Part shown: positions 26,832 through 35,783 of the stretch, in pieces
Layout: every line of letters begins with the position of its first letter
How positions within the stretch are numbered: the stretch's first letter is position 1
NCBI RefSeq assembly: GCF_000826545.1
Contig: NZ_CDME01000011.1
Location: 1,266,001-1,330,000, forward strand
Reading direction: 5' to 3'
Source of the DNA: Kibdelosporangium sp. MJ126-NF4
GTDB taxonomy: Bacteria > Actinomycetota > Actinomycetes > Mycobacteriales > Pseudonocardiaceae
Length of the DNA stretch: 64,000 bases
Notes under the pieces: model-generated
What the model saw: the letters and a program-made list of their open reading frames with translations, nothing else
Databases searched by the model: none
Told to the model about the DNA's origin: nothing
Program-made: the position numbers and the translations under genes

Positions 26832-27503
26832 CTAGCCTGGGCTCGATGCGGAGGTGGCGGCTATGACCGACGCGATCACGGCGGCCTGCATGGCCTGAAC
26901 GGCCCTGCGGACAGCCTCGGATGCCCAGGTGCCGTACGCGATCTCCTTCGCGCGTCGCTTGGCGGCACGCTTGTTGGGAACCGAGATGACCGTGGTCACC
27001 GCGTTCATTGCGTGCAGCAACGCGATCAACGGCCCAGTCCGCCAGTCCGGAGCCACCTCGCCGGACAGCACGTGCCACAGGCGGGCACGTAGCTCGGCCT
27101 CATAGGAACTGTCGTTGGCTGGCAGGCGGTTGGTGCGGAACAGGCCCAGCACTTTGTGTTCCTCGCGACGCAGGATGCCCGCGTGTATCAGCTCGGCGGC
27201 CAGCTGATCCCGCAACCCTTTCGCCAGCGGCTTGAGCGCGGCATCCGGTTTTCGGCCCTGTAGTTGGGAAATGACGTTCAACCCTTGCTGCATCACGGGT
27301 TCCGGCGGCAGCTGGCCCGATCGCATGATCAGGCGGCCCTTTCGGCCGTGGTCGTGTTCGCCGGTGAGGTCGACCAGACCGCGGACGGTCAGGTCGACGA
27401 GCACCGCGCCCGCCAATGCGGTGTCCACCATGGGCAGGCCGGGCAGGATCTTGCCGGTCTCGTCGTCGAGCACCAGCAACAGCAGGTCGTGGGCAGCCAG
27501 CAT
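26832..27503 (-). CDS. GPP34/GOLPH3-family phosphoprotein (paralog 2)
   Basis: 223 residues from the ATG at 27503; longer upstream frames are non-coding. N terminus AAHDLLLLVLDDETGK, then VDTALAGAVLVDLTVRGLVDL. It aligns with the downstream paralog through the TGPLIALLHAMNAVTTVI segment. Tandem GPP34 genes are frequent in actinomycetes; no function can be assigned. Confidence 0.87.
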   Translation of the reverse strand: MLAAHDLLLLVLDDETGKILPGLPMVDTALAGAVLVDLTVRGLVDLTGEHDHGRKGRLIMRSGQLPPEPVMQQGLNVISQLQGRKPDAALKPLAKGLRDQLAAELIHAGILRREEHKVLGLFRTNRLPANDSSYEAELRARLWHVLSGEVAPDWRTGPLIALLHAMNAVTTVISVPNKRAAKRRAKEIAYGTWASEAVRRAVQAMQAAVIASVIAATSASSPG

Positions 27504-27627
27504 GGTGTGAGGGTAGCCGGGATCGCGGCACAACTGTGGATTTAGGGCACTGCGTCGGCGATCCGCTTGGCCCGCAGGGTATTCGATATCTAGCGTCAGT
27601 GCAGGGAAGGACCATGGGGAGGTTGTC

Positions 27628-29007
27628 TTGCCCGAATCCGCCGGTCGCGTCTTCGCCCGGCTCAGCACCGACGAGCCGATCGCGAACACCGAGGTCGTCA
27701 TGGGCCGAGCCGTCGTCCTCGGCGGAAGCATCGCCGGGTTGCTCGCCGCCCGAGTACTTTCCGCGCACGCCGAGAGCGTGGTGCTCATCGAGCGTGACGA
27801 GTTGCCCGCGTCGGCGCAACGCCGCCGTGGCACGCCGCACGACGGTCAGCTGCACACCTTGATGCACGGCGGTCGGATGCAGCTGGAGCGGTTCTTCCCC
27901 GGTTTCGGCGAGCAGGCACGCGCGGAAGGCGCGATCGTCAGCACGGCCATGAACATCTGTGCCTACGCCGACGGCGTGCGGAAGGTCAGCGACGGCAGGA
28001 TGGGCCTGATCTCCAGCAGCAGGCCGTTCCTCGAGTCCCTGATCCGTCGCCGCACCCTGGACCTGCCCAACGTCAAGGTGATCACGTGCCGGGCGAAAGG
28101 CCTTGTGGTCGAAGGCAACGCCGTCACGGGTGTCCGATGTGCCACCGACAGCGACGAATGGGTCGAGGAGGCCGACTTCGTCGTCGACGCCACCGGCCGG
28201 GCCAGCAAGGTCGGTGACTGGCTTGCGGACAACGGCTGGCAGCGCCCGGCGATGCGCCGGATGGCCATCGACATCAACTACACCACCGGCCTCTTCACCC
28301 GCGAACCCGGCGATCCCGAGCTGGCCGCGGCCATCGCGTACCGGACCGCGACCAGCGCGCCACCCCGCGTGGCCACGGCCGCCATCACCGCGATCGAACG
28401 CGACCGGTGGCTGATCACCATCGCCAACTACGGCCGCCAGGAACCGATCCGCGGTGTCGAGGAGTTCCGCTCCCTGTGCGCGGGCCAGCCGCCGGTCTAC
28501 CGCGAGGCCACGTCCGGTGAGCCGGTCGGCGACCTGCTGACCTACCGCCAGGCCGAGAGCCGCCGCCGAGACTTCCACCTGCTCAGGCGGTTTCCCGCGC
28601 GGCTGATCAGCGTCGGTGACGCGGTCGCGTCGTTCAATCCGGTGTACGGACAGGGAATGTCCTCGGCGGCGCTGCACGCGTCGGCGTTGTCGGACTACCT
28701 GCGGTCCGGGCCGGATCTCGACGAGCCCGCGTTCCGGTTCTTCCAGCTGCAGCGCGTCGTCGTGGACGCCGCGTGGCAGATCTCGACGTCGGCCGACCTG
28801 GCGCGGCCGGACGTGCACGGGCCGTACCCGCGCGGCTACCGCTTCTCGAGCTGGCTGGTCGGCCAGATCGTCGACGCGTCCATCGTGGACCAGCGGACCG
28901 CTGTGCGGTTCAACTCCGTGACCTACATGCGGACCCACCCGAGCACGCTGATCAAACCGTCCACCTTGGTCAGGGCCTTCCGCGTCAACCGCGGTCGCCC
29001 GGCCTGA
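27628..29007 (+). CDS. FAD-dependent monooxygenase (LasC/epoxidase-like)
   Basis: 459 residues from a TTG at 27628 with GGGGAGG about 8 nt upstream; ATG 27700 is an alternative start. Rossmann FAD motif GGSIAGLLAARVL near residue 32, then the group A FAD motif RLISVGDAVASFNPVYGQG late in the protein. The family includes polyether epoxidases and tailoring oxygenases. It is separated from the diazo-type cluster by a strong terminator and points into it, so cluster membership is uncertain. Confidence 0.85.
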   Translation: MPESAGRVFARLSTDEPIANTEVVMGRAVVLGGSIAGLLAARVLSAHAESVVLIERDELPASAQRRRGTPHDGQLHTLMHGGRMQLERFFPGFGEQARAEGAIVSTAMNICAYADGVRKVSDGRMGLISSSRPFLESLIRRRTLDLPNVKVITCRAKGLVVEGNAVTGVRCATDSDEWVEEADFVVDATGRASKVGDWLADNGWQRPAMRRMAIDINYTTGLFTREPGDPELAAAIAYRTATSAPPRVATAAITAIERDRWLITIANYGRQEPIRGVEEFRSLCAGQPPVYREATSGEPVGDLLTYRQAESRRRDFHLLRRFPARLISVGDAVASFNPVYGQGMSSAALHASALSDYLRSGPDLDEPAFRFFQLQRVVVDAAWQISTSADLARPDVHGPYPRGYRFSSWLVGQIVDASIVDQRTAVRFNSVTYMRTHPSTLIKPSTLVRAFRVNRGRPA

Positions 29008-29016
29008 GAGAGCCCG

Positions 29017-29048
29017 CCGGGCGGACATACCCCCAGATGTCCGCCCGG
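29017..29048. terminator. 12-bp hairpin between FAD monooxygenase and CreD-like gene
   Basis: CCGGGCGGACAT (29017-29028) and ATGTCCGCCCGG (29037-29048) form a perfect stem with an 8-nt loop, between two convergent genes. I take it as the left boundary of the biosynthetic cluster. Confidence 0.75.
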
Positions 29049-29077
29049 TCGGCGTTATATGTGTTCTGAATGGACAG

Positions 29078-30481
29078 TCAGTCGGCGACCAGCGTCGACG
29101 CCCGCGCCAGCACCCGGTCGACCAGCGGGCCCGCGGCGCCGACGTAGCCTGCCGGATCGAGCAGTTCGGCGAGCCGGTCCGGCGTGATCACCCCGGCGAG
29201 CTCCTCGCGTCCGGCGAGGACGTCGGCCAGCGACTGGCCGGTGGCCGCGGCGATCAGTGCTGCCTCGGTCAGCACGCGCTTGCCCGTGGCCTTGCCCAAT
29301 GCGGGCGCGAGCGCCACGTTCAGCCGCTCGGTGACGATCGCGCCGTCCGAGAGTCGGATGTTCGCCAACATGCGGTCGGGATACACCCGCAGCCCCTCGG
29401 CCAGTTCGGCTGCGGTGTGCGTGGCACCGGCAGTGAGCCGCAACGCTTCGCGCAACGGCTGCCACTCGGCGTGCCACGCGCCGCCGGGGCGTTCGTCCTC
29501 GGCCAGCATCGACTGCGCGAGAACCAGTGCGTACGCGGGAACCTGGCGTGCCGCCGTGACGACAAGCGTGGCCAGCACCGGGTTGCGTTTCTGTGGCATC
29601 GCCGACGACGCGCCGCGTCCCGGCGCGGACGGCTCGCTCACCTCGCCGATCTCCGGACGGGACAACGTTTGCACGTCCAGAGCGAACTTGCCGAGTGCGC
29701 CGGTGACGAACTGCAGGACCGCGCCGAGATCCGCGATCGGGGTGCGTGCGGTGTGCCACGGCAGAACCGGCTCGGCCAGGCCGAGTTCGGCGGCGAAGGG
29801 AGCCATCAGTTCGACGCCGCCCAGCGGCAGCCCGGACCGGTCATTGCCGTCCAGTGCCGCGTATTCGCCGTACGCGGCGAGAGTTCCCGCCGCGCCGCCG
29901 AGCTCAGCGGGCAGCACCATCGCGCGGACACGGACAAGGGCGTCCAGCGCGAGTTGCAGCCAGGTCGCGGCTTTCAGCCCGAACGTCACGGGCACGGCGT
30001 GCTGTGTCAGCGTTCGTCCGGCCTGCAGTGTTTTCCGGTGTGTGCGGGCCAGTGTCGCCAACGCGCGTGCGATCCGTTCCAGGTCGGCGCTGATCAGTCG
30101 CAGGGCTCGGCTGGCCACCAACATGCAGGCGGTGTCCAGGATGTCCTGGCTGGTTGATCCTCTGTGGACGAACTCGGCCGCGTCCGGGTTGTCCGCGGCG
30201 ATCAGCGCGGTGAACGCCGGGACCATCGCGACCACGGGATTGGCGGCCGCTCTGCTCTGGCGGGCCAGTGCGACCAGGTTCAGCCGTGCCCGTTCGGCCG
30301 CGTCGCTGATGGCCTTGGCCGCGTACTCCGGCACCAGGCCAAGAGACGCCTGCGCGCGAGCCAACGCCGCCTCGGCCGCCAGCATGGCGCGGAGGAACGC
30401 CTCGTCGGTGAGCTCGTCCTCCGCCGGGCTGCCCGCCCAGGTGGGGGCGAGCAGGCCCGAGTCGGTACCGGCGACAGTCAT
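29078..30481 (-). CDS. creD: CreD-like nitrosuccinate lyase (PcaB/adenylosuccinate lyase superfamily)
   Basis: 467 residues from the ATG at 30481, which has AGGGAG 7 nt upstream; two earlier in-frame ATGs lack a ribosome site. Superfamily signatures are HRGSTSQDILDTA (about 100-110), TLTQHAVPVTFG with the conserved His, and the flexible catalytic loop GASSAMPQKRNP. The closest known types are cycloisomerases such as PcaB and the nitrosuccinate lyases (CreD), which release nitrite and fumarate. The second reading is favoured because the CreE-type flavoprotein gene lies 28 bp upstream on the same strand and no protocatechuate genes are present. Likely supplies nitrous acid for the cluster. Confidence 0.82.
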   Translation of the reverse strand: MTVAGTDSGLLAPTWAGSPAEDELTDEAFLRAMLAAEAALARAQASLGLVPEYAAKAISDAAERARLNLVALARQSRAAANPVVAMVPAFTALIAADNPDAAEFVHRGSTSQDILDTACMLVASRALRLISADLERIARALATLARTHRKTLQAGRTLTQHAVPVTFGLKAATWLQLALDALVRVRAMVLPAELGGAAGTLAAYGEYAALDGNDRSGLPLGGVELMAPFAAELGLAEPVLPWHTARTPIADLGAVLQFVTGALGKFALDVQTLSRPEIGEVSEPSAPGRGASSAMPQKRNPVLATLVVTAARQVPAYALVLAQSMLAEDERPGGAWHAEWQPLREALRLTAGATHTAAELAEGLRVYPDRMLANIRLSDGAIVTERLNVALAPALGKATGKRVLTEAALIAAATGQSLADVLAGREELAGVITPDRLAELLDPAGYVGAAGPLVDRVLARASTLVAD

Positions 30482-30509
30482 GTCCACTCCCTGGCCTGCT
30501 TCGTCCATG

Positions 30510-32408
30510 TCAGTGCACCGAGGACAGTGGGGCATGGGCGGTGACACCCAGTGCCGCTCTGGCGATGGCGTCGGCGTCCTCCAGTGTCACCGATCCGACA
30601 CCGGGACGGATCCCGGCCGCGGTGACCCAGTGCACGCCTTCGGTCGGGATGCCGAACGCGTAGCGTGCCGGGTGGGCACGGCCGGTGCGGTCGACCACGT
30701 GATAGGGGCGCCGGGTCACGGCCAGTCCGCCGCTCTCGAACGGCCCGATCCGGTACGGCGTGGCCTGCCCGGTCAGCATCAGGTGCCGCAGCAGCGGATT
30801 GGTGCTGCGCCGGATGTCCACTTCGGGCAGCCGGGCCTCGATCAGGCCGTCGACGGCGACCGGCGCGCCGGGGACCACACTCGACTCCACCAGGAACGAG
30901 CGCTTGTCCGGGCCGAAGTCGGACAGCCGGACCCGCATACCCGGGCCGAGCAGCCGCAGCACACCCGCTTCGACCAGCGCGATCATCTCCTCGATCCGCC
31001 GCACCGGCGGGCCGATGGAGGTGAACGCGTTCACCGGGTTCCACCACGCGTCGAGCTCGTCGCGGTAGGACTCGCCGGTGATCCCACCGTGGTCGACCAC
31101 CTGTCTGATCTCGTTGCGCAGATCCCGCAGCACGTCGAGGGCGGCCTTGCGCGGGCCGCTGACGTTGCCGAGCCTGGCGTGCGCCACGTCGTCGGCCAGG
31201 TAGGCCAGCAGCCATGACTGGAACTCCGCGCTGTCGGCGAAGGCCCTGTCCCGGTAGGGCCGCTCGATCTCGGCCCAGTCCCATCGCGGCTCGACGCCGA
31301 ACTGCTCCAGCAGGACCTGCTCCGGCTCGCCGCGAACGGCACGTGCCACGAACTGCTCGGCCGCGGCCTGTCCGGACAGGTTCCTGATCACCGTCTCGTA
31401 GTAGACGGTCCGCACCTCGGCGTCCACGATCGGCCAGATGTGTTCGCGGAACCCGGCGGGTGGGCCGGACCGCAGCCGGGCGATCACCTCGGGAGTGAAG
31501 AACCGGGGGATGTGCCTGCCGTGCGGGCCCTTCTCGTTCTCGCCACGCGCGTGGTACGGGATTCCGCGCCGGGATCCGGCGTACAGCAGCGGTTCCTGGC
31601 CCGAGGGGTGGTACACGAGCCTGTCGGCGCCCCGGTCGAACTCACCGCCGCGGCCGGAGGTCAGCAGGCCGAGGTAGTCGAAAAAGCACAGTCCCATGCC
31701 CCGGATCGCCACCGGCATACCCGGTTTGACCTCGTCCAGGTCCACGTCGGCGGGATTGGCCGGGCCGACGAAGGCCAGGCCGTGCCGCTGCGCGAAGTCC
31801 CGGTGCGACTGCTCGCTGCCGGACTCGACCAGCGCGCTGTGCCCGACTGCGAGCACCACCTGGTCGAAGCCCGGGAGCACGGTGCCGTCGTGGAGTGCGA
31901 CGACCTGGCGGCCGTCGGGCGCGTCGTCCACCGCGACGGCCTGTGCCGTGTGGTGCCGGATGGACAGTCCCGCTGGGACGTTGGCACACAGCCAGTTCAT
32001 CACCCATGCCAAGTACTGACCGTAGAACGCGCGTGTCGGGTAGTCGTCAGGGCCGAGTCTGTCCGCCTCGGCTGTGACCAGTTCCGGGTATCCGCCGCTG
32101 ATCCGACCTTCGCGCACCATCGTGGACCACTCGTGCAGGCTCGGTCCCGTCACCAGTGGACCGTCGCACGTAACACTGTCGTCAGTGAACAGGCTGACCT
32201 GCGAGGCCACTGTGTTCATCAGCAGGTGCGGCGACTGGTCCGGCCGCCACACCGCGCCGGGGCCCGCCGGTGCCGGGTCGACCACGTCGACGACGACCGG
32301 GCGATCGAGATCACGTACGTTGGCGCACAAGCGTTCCAGTACCGATGTCCCCCGTGGTCCGGCGCCGATCAGGCAGATCCGGAGCTCCTGCGGTCTGTCC
32401 GCGGTCAT
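30510..32408 (-). CDS. creE: CreE-like flavin monooxygenase (aspartate to nitrosuccinate)
   Basis: 632 residues. N-terminal dinucleotide fold LIGAGPRGTSVLERL, then the PGAVWRPDQSPHLLMNT stretch, a second nucleotide-site motif FDQVVLAVGHS, and GMGLCFFDYLG. This is the FAD-NAD(P)-binding family that includes CreE/FzmM-type enzymes, which oxidise L-Asp through N-hydroxy-Asp to nitrosuccinate; other members have unknown roles. Size and pairing with a CreD-like gene match the cremeomycin-type pair. No clear Shine-Dalgarno precedes the ATG at 32408, so a leaderless or distant site is possible. It diverges from the main operon. Confidence 0.8.
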   Translation of the reverse strand: MTADRPQELRICLIGAGPRGTSVLERLCANVRDLDRPVVVDVVDPAPAGPGAVWRPDQSPHLLMNTVASQVSLFTDDSVTCDGPLVTGPSLHEWSTMVREGRISGGYPELVTAEADRLGPDDYPTRAFYGQYLAWVMNWLCANVPAGLSIRHHTAQAVAVDDAPDGRQVVALHDGTVLPGFDQVVLAVGHSALVESGSEQSHRDFAQRHGLAFVGPANPADVDLDEVKPGMPVAIRGMGLCFFDYLGLLTSGRGGEFDRGADRLVYHPSGQEPLLYAGSRRGIPYHARGENEKGPHGRHIPRFFTPEVIARLRSGPPAGFREHIWPIVDAEVRTVYYETVIRNLSGQAAAEQFVARAVRGEPEQVLLEQFGVEPRWDWAEIERPYRDRAFADSAEFQSWLLAYLADDVAHARLGNVSGPRKAALDVLRDLRNEIRQVVDHGGITGESYRDELDAWWNPVNAFTSIGPPVRRIEEMIALVEAGVLRLLGPGMRVRLSDFGPDKRSFLVESSVVPGAPVAVDGLIEARLPEVDIRRSTNPLLRHLMLTGQATPYRIGPFESGGLAVTRRPYHVVDRTGRAHPARYAFGIPTEGVHWVTAAGIRPGVGSVTLEDADAIARAALGVTAHAPLSSVH

Positions 32409-33033
32409 GGGTCGAACAATGCCGTGCCGACGGGTGCGCCACCTACGTGTTCGCTTCGATTCCCTGAATACCTGCCGCCGGTCAGTAGGGTCTCGCGCAC
32501 TAACCCCGCACTTGTGTCACATGCGGTACTCGTAAAGCCGCACTTGTTGCGTCAATGCGCGGTATCACTCTTTGTCGCAGTGGTTGTTTACCTATTGCAC
32601 GACTGTTTGCTGGCGGGTTGCTCGGTCCCGTGTATATCCGCTGGTATTTGCTTTGTTCCAGTGCTTGTGTGCTTTCTGTGACCGATTGGATACGCAGTCG
32701 GGCGTGTTGCAGGGTGCGGAACCCGCTGCTACTGTCCAGCTGGCGCGGGGCTGGGACCTGTTTCAGGTTTCCGGTGGCCGTGCGACTGGGGCTTGAGAAG
32801 TGAGATATGCCGCCTGTTGAAAATGGTGGCAAAGAATTCGACGCGGGCCGGTGGAGCCGCGATCGTCAATTGTGGTGTGCCCCAGATGTCCGGATTGCCA
32901 TGACATGAGGGGAACTGCTCATGAACGGCCGGTTGGGCTGCGTTGAACGGGGTGACCCGTTTGGTCGAAATGGTGTCGCACCGAACGCAGTCGATATCCG
33001 AGTCCGGCTGGCCGGTCTACGGGAGCGGCGGGT
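32409..33033. promoter_or_regulatory. Divergent promoter region of the cluster
   Basis: 625 bp between the creE-like start and phzE. The stretch 32530-32700 is clearly more AT-rich and T-rich than its surroundings and has no believable codon usage; only the 38-codon leader ORF near the right end has a ribosome site. It should hold the promoters for both arms, but I cannot place -35/-10 pairs with confidence (TTGAAA near 32816 is one candidate). Confidence 0.6.
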
Positions 33034-33037
33034 ATGA
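32921..33037 (+). CDS. 38-codon leader ORF overlapping the phzE start
   Basis: ATG 32921 has a strong AGGGGA ribosome site with 7-nt spacing. The 38-codon reading (start MNGRLGCVERGDPFGRN, end GLRERRV) stops at a TGA that overlaps the phzE ATG by 2 bp (ATGA arrangement), so ribosomes finishing it could restart on phzE. The peptide is Arg-rich and contains no Trp, so a Trp-attenuation leader is not supported. It resembles no known protein. It could be a coupling device or a small real gene. Confidence 0.5.
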   Translation: MNGRLGCVERGDPFGRNGVAPNAVDIRVRLAGLRERRV

Positions 33038-34950
33038 CGACCGCCCGTGACCTGGTCACGTCGCTGCTCGCGGACGGCTCGACGCCGTTCGCGCTGCTCC
33101 GACGATCCACAGTAGACGGTCAGGTCGTCGAGGTGCTCACCGGCGATATGGCCGAGTTCCCCGCGCTCACCGACCTGCCGCTGCCAGGGGATGGCGTCGA
33201 CGCGGTGCTGGCCGCGATCCCGTTCCGGCAGATCACCGAACGCGGGTACGACTGCGTCGACGACAGCGAACGCATCCTTGCCCTGGTGGTGAACCAGCGA
33301 CTGTCCATCTCGGTCGACGAGGCGCTGCGGCTGTTGCCGGACGTGGCCGTGACGCTCACCGATGGCCGGTTCGACCTCGGTGACGACGAGTACGGCCGCG
33401 TGGTGAGCCGGATCATCGACGACGAGATCCGCACCGGTGAGGGCTCGAACTTCGTGATCAAGCGGTCGTTTCGGGCAGCTCTGGAAGGCTATCGGCCCCA
33501 GGTCGCGATGACGATCTTTCGGCGGCTGCTGACCATGGAGAGCAACGCGTACTGGACCTTCGTCGTGCACACCGGCGAGCGGACCTTCGTCGGCGCCTCG
33601 CCCGAACAGCACGTCCAGGTCGCAGGTGGCATCGCGCGGATGAACCCGATCAGCGGCACCTACCCGTATCCCGCAGCCGGTGCCCGGCTGGACGGCCTGC
33701 TGGATTTCCTGGCCGACCGCAAGGAAACCGGCGAGCTGTTCATGGTCGTCGACGAGGAACTGAAGATGCTGGCCAGGGTCTGCGACCACGGCGCGCGGGT
33801 GCACGGGCCGTACCTGCGCGAGATGGCCAGGCTCGCGCACACCGAGTACGTGCTGGAAGGCCCGAGCTCGATGGACGTGCGGGATGTCCTGCGGGAGACC
33901 ATGTTCGCGCCGACCATCATCGGCAGCCCGCTGGAGAACGCCTGCCGGATCATCGCACGGCACGAACCGAACGGGCGCGGGTACTACGGCGGGGCGCTCG
34001 CCATGCTCGAACGCGACGAGACCGGCGCGACCAGCCTCGACTCGGCGATCATGATCCGCACCGCGGACATCCGGCGGACAGGTGAGCTGCGGATCGACGT
34101 CGGCGCGACGCTCGTGCGGGACTCGCGGCCGGAAGGCGAGGTCGCCGAGACCTGGGCCAAAGTGGACGCTCTGCTGGCCGCGACCGGGCTGGACCGCTCG
34201 GCCCGCGGCGCACGGCCGTCCCGCGCCGCCGCGAGCCCACTGGCCGACCAGCCGGAGGTGATCTCCGCGCTGGAGCGGCGAAACGCCACGCTGTCGTCGT
34301 TCTGGCTGGCCAAGCCGGCCGACATCGACGTCGGCGCGCCGGTGACCGGCCGGGTGGTGATCGTGGACGGCGAGGACATGTTCACCGGCATGCTCGGCCA
34401 CCAACTGCGCTCGGTCGGGCTGGACTTCACCATCCGCTCGTGGGACTCGGTGCGAGCGGAGGGCATGGCGGCCTACGACCAGGTCGTGCTCGGCCCCGGC
34501 CCCGGCGACCCGCGCAACACCGCCGACGCGAAGGTGGCGCGGCTGCGTGAACTCGTGTCGCACCTGCTGGACAACGACATCCCGTTCTTCGCGGAATGCC
34601 TGTCCCACCAGGTGCTGTGCGAGTTGCTCGGCCTGCGCCTGTTCCGCAGGCAGCGGCCGAACCAGGGAGTCCAGCGCGACATCGACCTGTTCGGCCAGGT
34701 GGAGCCGGTCGGCTTCTACAACTCCTATGCCGCACGGCACGACGCGGATCTGCTGGAGTCACCGCGTGTCCGTGGCGTCGTCGACGTGTGCCGCGACGGG
34801 CAGACCGGCGAGGTGCACGCGTTGCGGGGCGCCAGGTTCGCCTCCACCCAGTTCCACCTGGAGTCGGTGCTCACGCAGCGCGGCGCCGGTCTGCTGGCCG
34901 AGCTGATGGCCTGGACCGTGCGCGTCGGCGCGGGAGCGGGCCGACCGTGA
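33034..34950 (+). CDS. phzE: PhzE-like 2-amino-2-deoxyisochorismate synthase
   Basis: 638 residues, matching PhzE (about 637). The chorismate-binding half (about 1-400) includes FVIKRSFRAALEG, ARMNPISGTYPYP and RDVLRETMFAPTIIGSP. The glutamine amidotransferase half (about 440-630) has catalytic Cys522 in FFAECLSHQVL and His608/Glu610 in STQFHLES. It makes 2-amino-2-deoxyisochorismate from chorismate and glutamine. PhzE fuses both subunits in this order, unlike trpE/trpG. Start ATG follows GGGAGCGGCGGG and overlaps the leader ORF stop. The PhzD domain and EntA-type dehydrogenase downstream support this over anthranilate synthase. Confidence 0.9.
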   Translation: MTTARDLVTSLLADGSTPFALLRRSTVDGQVVEVLTGDMAEFPALTDLPLPGDGVDAVLAAIPFRQITERGYDCVDDSERILALVVNQRLSISVDEALRLLPDVAVTLTDGRFDLGDDEYGRVVSRIIDDEIRTGEGSNFVIKRSFRAALEGYRPQVAMTIFRRLLTMESNAYWTFVVHTGERTFVGASPEQHVQVAGGIARMNPISGTYPYPAAGARLDGLLDFLADRKETGELFMVVDEELKMLARVCDHGARVHGPYLREMARLAHTEYVLEGPSSMDVRDVLRETMFAPTIIGSPLENACRIIARHEPNGRGYYGGALAMLERDETGATSLDSAIMIRTADIRRTGELRIDVGATLVRDSRPEGEVAETWAKVDALLAATGLDRSARGARPSRAAASPLADQPEVISALERRNATLSSFWLAKPADIDVGAPVTGRVVIVDGEDMFTGMLGHQLRSVGLDFTIRSWDSVRAEGMAAYDQVVLGPGPGDPRNTADAKVARLRELVSHLLDNDIPFFAECLSHQVLCELLGLRLFRRQRPNQGVQRDIDLFGQVEPVGFYNSYAARHDADLLESPRVRGVVDVCRDGQTGEVHALRGARFASTQFHLESVLTQRGAGLLAELMAWTVRVGAGAGRP

Positions 34951-35780
34951 TCGAGAAGAGCGCAATCATGAGCGAGGACAGTGTGATCACTGGGGTGATC
35001 ACCGGGGCGATCACCGACAAGGTCGCGATGGTGACCGGCGGGGCTGGTGGCATCGGGACAGCGATCGCATGGGCGCTCGCGGTGAGGGGAGCGGTCGTGG
35101 CGGTCGTGGACACCGACGAGTCCCGACTGGCCGAACTGACCGGGAAGCTGACCGCTGACGGCCGGGTGACGCGGGGATTCCAGGCGGACGTGACCGACGC
35201 CGAGCAGATCGCGGATGTGGCCGAGCGGATCGAGGCCGAACTCGGGCCGATCGACGTGCTGGTCAACGCGGCAGGTGTGCTGCGGATGGGCTCGGCGACC
35301 GACCTGTCGCAGACGGACTGGCAGACCACGTTCTCGGTCAACCTCAACGGTGTTTTCAACACCGCCCGCGCGGTCGTGCCGCTGATGAAACAGCGCCGCC
35401 GCGGCTCGATCGTCACCGTCGCGTCGAACGCGGCTCGCGTGCCGCGCGTCCACATGGCCGCCTACGGCGCGTCCAAGGCCGCCGCGGCCTCGTACACCAA
35501 GACGCTCGGTCTGGAACTGGCCGAGTACGGCATCCGCTGCAACGTGGTGTCACCCGGTTCCACCGACACGGACATGCTGCGGCTGCTGTGGTCGGACGAG
35601 AAGGACCGGCAGGCCACGATCGACGGGTCGACGGCCACGTACAAGACCGGGATCCCGCTGCGCCGGATCGCCGACCCGGGCGACATCGCCGAGGCGGTGG
35701 TGTTCCTCGCCTCCGAGCACTCCCGGCACATCACCATGCAGGACCTGTGCGTCGACGGCGGCGCGGTACTGGGGGTTTGA
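34947..35780 (+). CDS. EntA/DhbA-like short-chain dehydrogenase (to 3-hydroxyanthranilate)
   Basis: 277 residues from GTG 34947, which overlaps the phzE stop; ATG 34968 is an alternative start. Classical SDR: TGGAGGIG cofactor loop, NAAG, and the Ser/Tyr/Lys site in SNAARVPRVHMAAYGASKAA, a stretch very like EntA/DhbA, the 2,3-dihydro-2,3-dihydroxybenzoate dehydrogenases. Between PhzE and PhzD genes, its expected substrate is 2,3-dihydro-3-hydroxyanthranilate, giving 3-hydroxyanthranilate. This is inferred from context plus family. Confidence 0.83.
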   Translation: MIEKSAIMSEDSVITGVITGAITDKVAMVTGGAGGIGTAIAWALAVRGAVVAVVDTDESRLAELTGKLTADGRVTRGFQADVTDAEQIADVAERIEAELGPIDVLVNAAGVLRMGSATDLSQTDWQTTFSVNLNGVFNTARAVVPLMKQRRRGSIVTVASNAARVPRVHMAAYGASKAAAASYTKTLGLELAEYGIRCNVVSPGSTDTDMLRLLWSDEKDRQATIDGSTATYKTGIPLRRIADPGDIAEAVVFLASEHSRHITMQDLCVDGGAVLGV

Positions 35781-35783
35781 GAC

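Noticed and set aside
29078..30481. Protocatechuate pathway cycloisomerase (pcaB)
   Set aside because: The superfamily fits, but no pca genes are nearby and the partner is a CreE-like flavoprotein.
29184..31217. 677-codon plus-strand frame over the CreD/CreE-like genes
   Set aside because: Covers two good minus-strand genes and has low-complexity Ser/Ala/Arg composition.
32866..34740. Long minus-strand open frame opposite phzE
   Set aside because: Antisense to a clear PhzE-like gene with catalytic residues; the frame has no domain.
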